DNA of 64,000 nucleotides from the NCBI GenBank assembly GCA_963921935.1, contig OY998184.1, positions 29,913,567 to 29,977,566 on the forward strand, in the 5' to 3' direction. Source of the stretch: Galeruca laticollis (taxonomy: Eukaryota > Arthropoda > Insecta > Coleoptera > Chrysomelidae). A program made the position numbers and the translations under genes. The notes under the pieces are model-generated. The model had not been told where the DNA came from. It saw only the letters and a list, made by a program, of their open reading frames with translations, and did no database searches. Shown in pieces: positions 19,951-30,221 of the stretch. Position 1 is the first letter of the stretch, and each line of letters starts with the position of its first letter.

Positions 19951-20114
19951 TGGCGATACTGCAAATTAAATGGTAACATGGCAATGGTAAAATGTACATC
20001 GCCACTACATGGCGATCCTGCAAAGCGAATGGTAATGGTAAATGTTAATATTCGACAATAAATGGTAAATATTCCTGCAAAGCAAATGGTAATGGTAAAT
20101 GGTGATATTCGACA

Positions 20115-20396
20115 ATGAATGACAAGGGGAAGTATAAGGTCTTTTATTTAAATTTGGGACCCTGGAGAAGAGAATTTATGGGCGGATCACCAACTAAACA
20201 AGAAGTGAAAGAAACGGGTACGGTCAACAATAATTTTACGGTACAGCAAGACAGTTTTGCAACGCATATAATGGTTCTATTGTATATCATAACAGTAGCT
20301 TTTATTCTGAAATGTATATGGTCATTATGGAAAACGCATCGAAGAGCGCCGAAAAGGGACTTAAACAGAGGCATTGCAGTGAAGCAGACATCATGA
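20115..20396 (+). CDS. Small single-pass membrane protein in Gypsy B leader, 93 aa
   Basis: Starts at ATG 20115 (MNDKGKYKVFYLNL). A soluble N-terminal part with NNFTVQQD is followed by one strong membrane segment, MVLLYIITVAFILKCIW. A basic tail then begins KTHRRAPKRDLNRG. This topology is unusual upstream of a Gypsy gag. It is intact although the rest of the element is decayed. I do not recognise the family. The 57-base tandem repeat (CCTGCAAAGC at 20017 and 20074) lies just before it. Confidence 0.5.
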   Translation: MNDKGKYKVFYLNLGPWRREFMGGSPTKQEVKETGTVNNNFTVQQDSFATHIMVLLYIITVAFILKCIWSLWKTHRRAPKRDLNRGIAVKQTS

Positions 20397-20458
20397 ACTT
20401 TGACTGTATAGAAATTGTAAGTATTTATGCACTCTATTTTCATGAACGAATCTCATAA

Positions 20459-21690
20459 ATGTCAATAACGTGGGAAGATCTTGATGATAAGTTAAGATCA
20501 ATTATAGAAGAAATTAATAAACAGGGAAAATGGGTTTTGAAAAAGGAAACTCCTGAAAATCCAGATATTCATATTGAAGTTATTAATAGTATAATAGTTC
20601 TTTATAATAATTTTGCTGAGTTAATACCTAAAAATAGGAAGAATTTAAGTTTAGTACAACAAGAGAGATGCCAAAATTATTCAGATAGGAATAGAGATAA
20701 AACTGATAGAGCACTTCAAGCGTTAAATTGTATTATTAAAAACCTACCTCTATATTTGAGGAAATCGATACTAGCGTATTACAAACAATAAGCAAACAGT
20801 TGAAAATGGCGACAGGTATGAATGGTATTTCTAATTTTGCGAGCAAGGTTTTAGCGACTGAATTCAACGGAGAAGCAAGCAACTTGCAATCATTTTTAGA
20901 CCCATTAGATTTGCTACAAATAAACGCGACAGGTAACGAAGAAAATGCTATTTTACTAATTAAGACGAGATTAACGGGAGAAGCCAGAAGTTTGATCACG
21001 ACGGAAAACTCCATTATAGAAATCAAGAATAAACTAAAATCAGGAATAAGAGGAGACAACTCAAGCCTTCTCTTTGCGAAACTTAGTAAAGTAAGACAAC
21101 ATGGAAAAGGCGTAACACAGTACGCGACGAGAGAGACTACAGGCAGCATACGTGTCGGAAGGGATGCCAGAACGATTAGCCGAGAAATATACTTAGGAAA
21201 CAACGATTGAGGCAGTAACTACGAATGCCGCAACGGATGCAACAAAAACAATAATTGCAGCGGAAAGTTGTAAAACTACGCAAGAATAGTAGTATAGTAG
21301 GACAACAACAAGTTTTGCACATGAAGTATAACAGGAATTTCTTCAGGAAGCCAAACTTTGACTTTAGGAAAAATCATAGGAGATGAAACAGCAGAGGATA
21401 TTATAACGGTAATCACTCAGGAAGGACATTCAGACAGTTTAATCAAGGAAACGGCTACGGCAGATACGAAGATTTCAATAAGAATAGGAAATTCAATAGC
21501 AATGGAAATTACAATAATCGAGTTAACAATAATGTGAGAATATGCAAGATACAAGATAAAATTGAAGAAATGAGCAGACAAATAGCACTGTTGAAGAAAA
21601 AGAACTACGATTTAAGGATGGAAAATATGGAACTAAAGGAAAAAACAGAATTTTTGCATGGAAACATGACACAGTTTTAGACAGAAAAAT
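20459..21690 (+). pseudogene. Gypsy B gag-like region
   Basis: ORF 20459-20791 (MSITWEDLDDKLRSIIEEIN) is followed within 10 bases by 20800-21210, which has capsid-like text (LQSFLDPLDLLQINATGNEE). Then comes a broken Arg/Asn/Gly-rich stretch (RNFFRKPNFDFRKNHRR near 21330). That basic tail stands in for the usual CCHC knuckle. Frameshifts and stops after 21120 break the frame. Confidence 0.6.
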
Positions 21691-22220
21691 TTATTAATAC
21701 ATGGTTCAGAAGAAGGAAAAAGATGAGGAACAACTAGAAAACAAATTAGACAATGTAATGAAAAAGGTTAATAACAAAGTAGATGTTAAATCAGATATTT
21801 TGAAATGTAAAAGAATAGTAAACAAAAACAGTAACAAAAATAGGCCAGTACTAATAATGATGAAAGATGTGAATAAGAAAGTAGAAACTTTGGAAGGAAC
21901 GAATTAATTAAAAGGAACAAAAATATATATTGATGAAGATTACCCAAAAGCTATACGGGAACAAAGAAAACAGCTAATAAGATATATGAAACAGGCGAGA
22001 GAAAGTGGAGCAAAAGTTAAGATAATCGATAATACCTTAATGATAAATGATAACGTATATAGTCTAAAGGAACTGGAACAAAGGAAAAATCAATTAAAAA
22101 TTCATACAAGATGGAATAAATCAATATATAAGGAACATAACGAAACTAATCCGAAAACTTTGAATAAAATTTTCAGCGATAAAAATTCCAATCAACCAAG
22201 AGGTAAATACATTATATAGG
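21690..22220 (+). pseudogene. LINE ORF1-like fragment lying inside Gypsy B
   Basis: The frames give NRPVLIMMKDVNKKVETLEG, a stop, then LKGTKIYIDEDYPKAIREQR and QARESGAKVKIIDNTLMIN. This is the RNA-recognition/C-terminal region pattern of non-LTR ORF1 proteins (R-P-V-L-V..., LKGT-x-I-x-I-x-EDxxxxxRExRKxL). It occupies the place where Gypsy B should have protease and reverse transcriptase. Confidence 0.65.
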
Positions 22221-22233
22221 AAAGATGTGAAAT

Positions 22234-23411
22234 TTGATCGATTTGGAAGGATACGATTTTGAAATACAAAATGTCAAAGGTGTAGCGATCTACTCAGATA
22301 TTATATCGAGAATATCCATAGAAAAGATATACGAAAATGTATATGCGAAGTACCAAAAACGGTACAGCAGAAAGAAGAGATCCAAAAGATTCTAGAAAGA
22401 TACCACAATGATCCAATATTTGGAGGACATGTAGGAAATAATAGATTATTAAAGAAGCTAAGAGCAAATTTTAGGTGGAAAAATATGGAGAAAGATGTAA
22501 GGAAGTATGAAAAGAATCGTCATAAATGCCAAACGAATAAAGCAAAACAAAAATTTGTCATCACGGACACATCTATAAAACCGTTTGATATTATTTACAT
22601 AGACACAATAGGTCCGTTTAAAGAAAGTAACAACGGGAATCGTTATTATATTACAATATTATGCGAACTAACCAAATACGCGGCTATGATACCGGTCAAG
22701 AACAAAGAGGCAAACACAATAGCAAAAGCAATATTTGACAATTTTATACCATACTACGGATTGATGAAGGAGATAAGGACAGATCAAAGAACGGAAAATA
22801 AGAACGACATAATGAAGAACTTAGCGGAACTTAAAATAAAACATAAATTTTCAACGGCATACCATCATGAAGCAATAGGCAGTTGTGAAAGATTGCAGAG
22901 AACATTTAATGAGTATATAAGAAACTATATCAAAGATACTAGGGATAACTGGTGCGAGTTTGTAACAATGTTTGCATATTGTACAACACCAAACACGTAT
23001 CACGGATACACTCCTTTTGAGATATTATACGGGAGAAAACCCAACTTACCAGAATTCTTAAATGTAGAAATAGAACCGTGTTACAATCTTGAAAGATATG
23101 ATAAATATAAGTTACAATACGCAAATGAAAGAGCCAAACAGTTTTTAATGAAAAATTATATAATTAGAGTAAATAATAGTGAAAAGGTATCTTCACCTGT
23201 AAACCTTAGAGTAGGGGAATTAATCATTCTAAAGAATGAGGAGAGAAATAAGTTCGATCCACATTATTTGGGTCCGTTTAAAATAACGGAAATAGAATGC
23301 GTAAATTGTGAGATTACATCTCAACACAATAAAACACAGACCGTTCATAAGAATCGATTGTATAAATACCATAGCGAAAACAATTGTAAACAAAGTGAAG
23401 GGTGTTCATAA
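22234..23411 (+). pseudogene. Gypsy B RNase H tail and integrase
   Basis: The RNase H end YDFEIQNVKGVAIYSDIISR is seen at about 22246-22310. The integrase zinc-binding region follows (ERYHNDPIFGGHVGNNRLL, partly degraded). The core is open from 22485: FDIIYIDTIGPF (first Asp), IRTDQRTENKND (second Asp) and HHEAIGSCERLQR (Glu). The C-terminal domain is ELIILKNEERNKFDPHYLGPF. The core and tail, 308 aa, are uninterrupted. Confidence 0.82.
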
Positions 23412-23520
23412 ACAAACAAGTAGTGTTTAGTAAACACAAAAAAACAATAAGTGAGAACTGTTAACGTTATAGGTAGTATCGAAAAATTAGCAACGATAAT
23501 TTCTCTCTTCCAAGAGAGGA

Positions 23521-23982
23521 TGATCCCGAAAAGGCAGTATCGTAGAAAAACATTACCAAAAGGAAAAGAGATTAAATTGTGTGAATAATAAGTTCAATGT
23601 TAATAGCGGGCGTCGATCTGTTAAGGTCAGGCGAACATACGGAAAGCACGTTTCTATTAAATGTAAATATCACATTCACTTGATATGCGGAAGGTCATAC
23701 CTACGGGTAACTGGCTCGCTAGATCCCATGCTTCCTATGAATGGAAAGTGTCGATAACATTCGTGGTGATTCATTATCATTATTTTGAATAGTTTGAATG
23801 TATGTACAGTGTATTTATAATCTGTGTCAATAATTCTCAATTATATCTATCCCAGTGAGTTTTTGAATGATGTTATTTATTCCACCCTTAAAGGATGGTT
23901 ACGAGCTAAGTGTTTCTCAAAGATAAATGGTTTTACGGTTAAAGTAGTCTACACGAGGGGCACTTACTAAGTAACCACCACA
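23521..23982 (+). repeat. 3' LTR of Gypsy B
   Basis: A 462-base copy of 19475-19950 with scattered substitutions. It directly follows the purine tract and joins gag of element A at 23983. Confidence 0.85.
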
Positions 23983-24441
23983 ACCAATGAATTGACCTTT
24001 AAGAAGTAGAAATACCTCTAGTCTTCTAATGAAATTTGTAATCGTTTCATCAGGATTATAAGGAGTAAAATTGATGCTGCCTGGTGTAAAACCATGTGAG
24101 GTACAAACAGTTTGATCGTAAGATGAGTAAGGTATAGTAATTTAACTAGCAGGTTTTAGATTCTGTATTAAGTCCTGTAATTTAGCAGCAAGTTGTGAAT
24201 ATTCATCATCAACATTGCATCTACATTCTATTTCGTTCTCTAACTCGTTTTCATCAGTTAAAGAATCGATACTATCCTGAATTCGTTTGTAATTATCACA
24301 GTATTCTGCAATAGCATTTAGCTTGACACTAAGCTCGTTCAATGTAGGGTTACCTTCCGCATGTCTTTTGGCCTTTGTGAATTGGCCTTTAATTACAGCC
24401 GGTGTTTTCTTAAGTTTATGTAAATATCCCTCTTCCGACAT
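23983..24441 (-). pseudogene. Gypsy A gag, N-terminal half
   Basis: ATG 24441 (MSEEGYLHKLKKTPAVIKGQ) opens 99 codons of coiled-coil-like sequence. After one in-frame stop near 24142 the frame continues TPGSINFTPYNPDETITNF and RRLEVFLLLKGQF. It then meets element B. The first part resembles BEL/Pao gag N termini in style, but the pol of this element is Ty3/Gypsy. Confidence 0.65.
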
Positions 24442-24460
24442 TTCTTCTCCTCGTCGCCAC

Positions 24461-24618
24461 TATGTGTTGTAAAACTACTATTCAATTAAAATAAGTACGA
24501 GCAAATATAACTGACACCATTCATTTATCTGTCAAAAATATGCCAATAATCAGAAGCGCTGTTAGCTGACTTTTTGTGATTCAATAAACACAAAAGGTAA
24601 AATAACACAATCATATCA
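24461..24618 (-). repeat. 5' LTR of Gypsy A
   Basis: 158 bases matching 15787-15907. On the minus strand it runs from TGATATGATTG to ...TACAACACATA. The internal side continues GTGGCGACGAGG, a primer-binding-like stretch. Confidence 0.78.
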
Positions 24619-24932
24619 GAAATATTGAACATAAAATCCATAGAACAATATATAGAAGAAAAGCAAACCAGACATGACGAAAGGACGGATGAACGAATGA
24701 TAACAAGAAGAGTATTTGAAATCAGAACAATAAATAAGAGAAGTAGAGGAAGATCAAGGAAAATATGGTTGGACGAAATCAACAATGTGGTCAAAAATAG
24801 AGGAAAGAAACCACATGAAGTTCTTCACTAAATAGATAACTGGAAGATATGGAGAGACTTTTCAAAAAAAGACCCTACGTCAAACGCAGCTCAACTCCAT
24901 GTCTCACTAGTCCAGGCGATAAAGCAATCGGA
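24619..24932 (+). pseudogene. Non-LTR reverse transcriptase C-terminal relic, part 2
   Basis: Continues part 1 (15606-15786) after Gypsy A: NIKSIEQYIEEKQTRHDERT, KRSRGRSRKIWLDEINNV and HVSLVQAIKQSEW. The G-R-x-R/K-x-W pattern is typical of the C-terminal end of such LINE ORFs. One target duplication copy GAAAT is at 24619-24623. Confidence 0.7.
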
Positions 24933-26750
24933 ATGGATGTTGTTTGATAACGCAAAAATTTATATGCAGAAAGTTGCCGAATATTGTGTACAACAATAAT
25001 CTATGTTTGCCTACTCCAAAAAGTGCTTGCTAAATGCTGTAGAACAACAAATGTACCGAAATATCGAAAAATGACCCATTTTTCCATACATTTGTGTCTA
25101 AAACTTTGAAACAAAGCCTTAAATCAAAAAAATTTTCTCTTTCTTTTTTGTTTATATGACGATTTCCTATAAGGTTATGTGAATCGCAAATCGAAAAAGT
25201 TCAATTCTCCAAAAATTTTTGTAACGATTGATCGCGTAGTTTTTCACTGCCACAATTATTAATTAACAAATTATAAAAAAGTTGATCGCGCGTACCTTGT
25301 TTAAACAACGGTGAAAAAGGAGCACGCAATTTTTAACACTTACTTAGTGCCATAATAAACAATAAGCAATTATAAAAATATCCATTTTACGTTTTAATAA
25401 TTTGTTTTTTTATATTTCGTCAAATTTTTCCCATTATAAATAATTTCTCGTTTACAGCAGCATTAAAAAGCGTAAAAATTTTGTTTTTAAATTTTTATTA
25501 TTGAAACGTTTAATTAGTTGCATAATTTGATGAATATTAAGCAACAAAATAATTTTTGAATCATACAACTATTTTTTTGTATGCAAATGAAAATAGCATA
25601 CTTTTTTGATCTTGAAATTTATTTGTAATATTATTTTTTGATGGCATATTCTGATTCCCCTCATTTCGCTACATCGAATTAAAAAAGATAGTCTTGATAA
25701 GTGCTACCGTTGACGAGATAACTCATGTTTTACCGCGCATTCGCATTTTGAAACACCCGTGCCGCGCGACAGCACAGCTGCTCTACGCCATCCCCACTCC
25801 TGCTCCCACGCCGCGCCGCTCGACCGACGAACTCCTCTAATTACGGTATTTTCATAGATTTTTCGTTCATTAGGCTTTCATCTGTCGAAAATGCACAAGA
25901 CGAATATAGAAAGTATTTGCAACCAGCTATAAGAGAGTATTTTTTAAATTTTGATCTAAGGATTAAGTAAGTCATAAATTATTATTAACTTTGTAGGCCT
26001 CTATCTCCGGATCTACACGGTCAAATTTCGTCGTTTTGGGCTAAAATGAAAGTGCTTGCAAAGCAGTATTCAGATGGGAAACAATTTTTAAGTAACATCG
26101 AACTGATGCTCTGAACGAGAAATTATTTATAATGGAAAAAATTTGACAAAATTTTGAAAAATTGTTAAAACGTAAAATGGATGTGTCTGTAATTGCTCAT
26201 TGTTTGTTATGACAATAAGTGACTGTTAAAAATTGCGTGCTCCTTTTTCACCGTTGTTTAAACAAGGTACGCGCGATCAACTTTTTTATAATTTGTTAAT
26301 TAATAATTGTGGCAGTGAAAAACTACGCGGTCGATCGTTACAAAAATTTTTGATCGTAATTGTCATATGTTTAACTCTTCTCTGAAAATTGTATGAATAT
26401 TTATCAATTTTTACTTACCGAAAAAATTTCTCAAAATTTACGTATGATTTTTTACTAATTTTCACATATTATTCATGGAAAATTAGAGTTTTTGGACTCG
26501 CGATTCTCATAACCTTATAGGAAATCGTCAAATAAACAAAAAAAGAGTGATTTTTTTAATTTAAAGCTTTGTTCCGAAGTTTTAGACACAAATGTATCGA
26601 AACATGGGTAATTTTTCGATATTTCGGTACATTTGTTGTTCAACAGCATTTAGCAAGCACTTTTTGGAGTAGGCAAACATAGATTATTGTTGTACACAAT
26701 ATTCGGCAACTTTCTGCATTAAAATCTTTGCGTTCTTAAACAACATCCAT
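24933..26750. mobile_element. Long-inverted-repeat foldback element, 1.8 kb
   Basis: Arms of about 600 bases (24933-25560 and about 26100-26750) are reverse complements, starting ATGGATGTTGTTT. The match includes GAAAAATTACCC/TTGTTGTTC-like blocks and GCGCGTACCTTGTTTAAAC. The right arm carries about 170 extra bases (about 26355-26490). The centre holds a GC-rich segment at 25730-25840 unlike its surroundings. There is no ORF above background, so it is non-autonomous. Target duplication is not resolved. Confidence 0.82.
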
Positions 26751-27219
26751 TACACCCTACTTCTACTGCTCTACCGCCTAGACTATACACCCTTAAAGGA
26801 TAGGAAGACTTAAGAAGAATTAAGTAAGTACGTCTCTACATTTAATAATAATTTGATACTCAAGGTTCTATTTTTCTCTAAAATTCTTCAAATTTGCGGT
26901 TTTCTACTCAACAATTTCCAACAAACTAACCACGGACTCAACCAATTAGTAATAAAATTGGACTAAAAAATCCACTACTTGAATCAATAAAGTTGACGGA
27001 CGACTGAAAAACATTCAAACTTGTTAGTTTTAGTTTAGTTCCCATCGATAAGCTTCTTCATGTGGATAGCACGGTTAGAGTTTTTCACAGTTGAACTGGT
27101 GAATATATTGAATCGTAATCAAACTTGTGATCATTTTTATTAGGCCAGCTTACTAAATATTCAAAATGTAACTAGAAGACTAAACCACTATTATATATTT
27201 CTAATAGTTCAACGGTTGA
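26751..27219. other. No gene seen
   Basis: AT-rich DNA between the foldback and the tail of LINE 2. No coding signal was identified. Confidence 0.4.
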
Positions 27220-30190
27220 CTAACATATAATAATGATAATATATGTTTATTTCACAACAAAACAGAAATATACAAACTACAATATTTAACTAACATTATT
27301 GATGTAGAAGTACACAATCAATTACTGAAGCTGAGGGTAACTACTCGTAGGTTACCAACAACTTGTGTGATATAATAAATAGATACAGTAAAATCAAATT
27401 TTAAAGATGAAATTAAGAAAATATTATTTTTAGTATTGACAGGGTGAGTATAATAATAACGATCAATTCGGAATAGTATTGACAAATTCAGTAATATTGA
27501 CAAGTTCAGTAGATATAGTGAGTCGGGTAGGTAGATATATTTTTCTTTTTATATCTTTTTTATTATTTTTTGGAAAAAGTCTCTATTTTTTGATAATATC
27601 CATTTTTTTGTTCCACATTTGAAGTTCTTATATCCTTTAATGTTTTATAGTTCTAGAGGTACTCGGCTTAGAATTTTTGAGCCCAAGTAATCAAAGCAGT
27701 GTTGTCCAATAGTTTTTTCTCTTTAGGTGAGTTGTATGTATTCTGTTTATGTGTAGTATCATTAGTGTGCTCAAGACGTTCTAATATACGAGTATGTTCA
27801 TTTCGTTTTAGGTAGAGCAGTATTTAAGGGCAGTATAATTGCCTTAGATCCATAACTTGGCTCATCACATATAACTCATCACTTAAAAACCTGATACTCT
27901 TTTGGTGAATAATTCGTAATATCCACCTTTGTAGTACATTTACATTTTCAATGTGGCAATCATATACTCCACCCCAACTAGAGATGCAATAGCTCAGCTG
28001 TGACTGCTCTAACGAAAAGTAAAACATTTTCAAGTGGTGTATAACCAAGATGTCTCAAGTATTTAACCTTGACAGTAATCCTCTTAGTTTGTTAGCAATA
28101 TTTTTTGTTTGCAGTTCCCATTTGAGATGACGATCAATAATATTTCCAAGATATTCAATCTCATCTACTTCTGGATTTTCAGTAGTTATGTCAATATCCC
28201 AATAGCCGAGATTTGGTAGATCTGTCTGGCATGATGTGAAAGGCATATATTTTGTTTTATCTACATTTAGCGTTAGTTCATTAAAATGAAACCAGGTTTT
28301 TATTTTTTTGAAAGCGATTTCAGCTTTGTTTTCAATTGAGCCCAAGTGGGAGCGGTGAAAAGGTTGGCAGTATCATCGGCGAAACTAATAATTTTGCCCC
28401 TTATGTCCAGGAAAAGTAGGCTATTCAAATAGATATTCAATAGCAGCGGGCCCAGTACAGAGCCTTGTGGCACGCCATAGGTAACATTTCTAGCCTCGCT
28501 TCTGCAATTGTCGATGGTTATATAGTGTTTTCGCTCACTCAAATATTTCTCTAATAGCTTATAAGTTAATCCACGCACACCGTAATTATTAACGGTATCA
28601 AAAGCCTTAGAGAGGTTCACACAGATGCAAGCTGCAGGGATTTTTTTATCCAGGGAAATGTATAACGTTTCTACTAATGAGAACATTGCATCCTCCGTGG
28701 ATTTTCCATCTCTAAAGCCATACTGATTTTCTGAAATGATGTTATGCTCATTGAAGAATTAAATTAGCCTACATTTCAAGATTTTTTTAAGGATTTTGCT
28801 TATGGTATAAATGCGAGTTATTGGCCGATAATTATCTATTTTAGATATAGCACCATTTTTTGAAATATGCTTAATTAACCCTGTTTTCAGCGACTTAGGA
28901 AAGATTCCCGAAATAAAGGATTTGTTTTTCACATAGGTAACTGGAGTAGCTATTTCATGTTTTATTTCTTTTAAAATTTCCGATTTAATGCCGTCTAGTC
29001 CTGGTGACTTTTTATTTGTTAACGAATTCATAGTATGTTTCACTTCAGCTTCATCTTTGAGGTACAAATACATAGTTGTGTCTATAATTTCTATATTCTC
29101 AGCATAATTTTGGGAGGAGGGTATCTTTTAGGCATAATTTTCCCCAAATCACTAAAAAAAATATTGAATGCATTGGCTATATCTTTGGTGTCATTAATTA
29201 GATGACTTTTTTCATTCAAAATGTTATCTATTTTACTTTCAGATTTTGATTTGCCACATACATCAGTTACACATTTCCATAGTGCTGCAGATGAATTGGA
29301 GTTTTCATTGATTAATTTATTAAAATAAGTCTTCTTTGCATTTTTAATTTGTTTTTATAGTCATTATCTTTTTTATGTAGAGGTACTTTTAAGTCCTTTT
29401 CAGATTTTATTTTTTTCATTTATAGATTTTAGTAATCCCGCAGTAATCCATAGTTTTTTAGCCTTCTTGATTTTTGATCTTTTTACAATACTTGTACATC
29501 CTTTGATACTTTACTGTAAGATAGAAAGGAATAAATCTGTACATTCATTCACATCAGTAATCGTGTATTCATTTTGCCATTTTTTATTTCGTAACTGTTC
29601 TCTTAACTTTGGATAATTGATACATTTTTTAGGTAGATATTAGTTTTTTGTTTCATATGTCTCTTTAAATTGAATGATTAGTGCTACAGGGAGATGGTCA
29701 GTTATTCCGTGGTCAAAAACAAAAGATTTAATATTATTATTTTCATAATTTAAATTTTTTACATAAATGTGGTCTAGGCAAGTTTTGCTTATGGGTCTTG
29801 TTATTGGATTGATGTAAGAGACTAAATCCAATGATTCTAGGGTATTTTATATAGTTCAACGTGATCGACATCTGATAAAAGATCAATATTATTGTCACCC
29901 ATCAATATATGAATTTTAGATTATTTTCCTTTTTTATTAAGTAAATAACTATTGAGGTTCGTACTGAAGATTTAAGGACATTTAATAGGTGATTTATACA
30001 ATACGGTTATGTGTACAGTTTCATTCCTTAATTTAATTTCTAATTCTATTGCTTTAGTTTCAGAAATTTTGACAGTTTAGTAAAAATGTGTTAGTTTATT
30101 ATTTACATACAAAACTACTCCGTCGCATTTATTATAGTCCCCCTAATTATATATCAAGCCATATCCATTTATATTAAAAATACTTACATA
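27220..30190 (-). pseudogene. Non-LTR retrotransposon relic (LINE 2): endonuclease and reverse transcriptase
   Basis: On the minus strand, reading from 30130 leftwards, an EEP endonuclease begins with CDGVVLYVNNKLTHFY. It continues with MGDNNIDLL, then TCLDHIYVKNLN and DHGITDHLPVAL. Reverse transcriptase follows: NSLTNKKSPGLDGIKSEILK, NLSKAFDTV, GVPQGSVLGPLLLNIYLNSL and ISFADDTANLF. The thumb contains EYLGNIIDRHLKW and VLQRWILRIIHQKSIRFLSD. Frame breaks are frequent. A (TAATAA)-type tail lies at about 27220-27245. Structure and wording are close to LINE 1, so they are probably one family at different truncations. Confidence 0.87.
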
Positions 30191-30221
30191 TTTCTGCACT
30201 GAAACCTATGGTTTATTGTGC

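Larger units (their letters stand above)
19475..23982 (+). mobile_element. Ty3/Gypsy element B, nested in gag of element A
   Basis: LTRs are 19475-19950 and 23521-23982; both begin TGATCCCG and end ACCACA. A TGGCGA primer-binding-like site follows the left LTR. A purine tract AAGAGAGGA precedes the right one. The interior is only 3.6 kb and lacks reverse transcriptase. The gag frame of element A resumes in frame across the insertion. I found no target duplication. Confidence 0.83.
15787..24618 (-). mobile_element. Ty3/Gypsy element A, interrupted by element B
   Basis: Order on the minus strand: 5' LTR 24461-24618, gag, [element B], rest of gag, protease, reverse transcriptase/RNase H, integrase, 3' LTR 15787-15907. 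The 5-bp target duplication GAAAT is present on both sides (15782-15786 and 24619-24623). A purine-rich tract lies beside the 3' LTR (complement of 15908-15919). All ORFs are broken, so it is inactive. Confidence 0.88.

Noticed and set aside
24142..24441. BEL/Pao gag identity for the 99-aa ORF
   Set aside because: The text resembles BEL/Pao gag, but the frame continues into the gag of Gypsy A, whose pol is Ty3/Gypsy. I kept it as A's gag.
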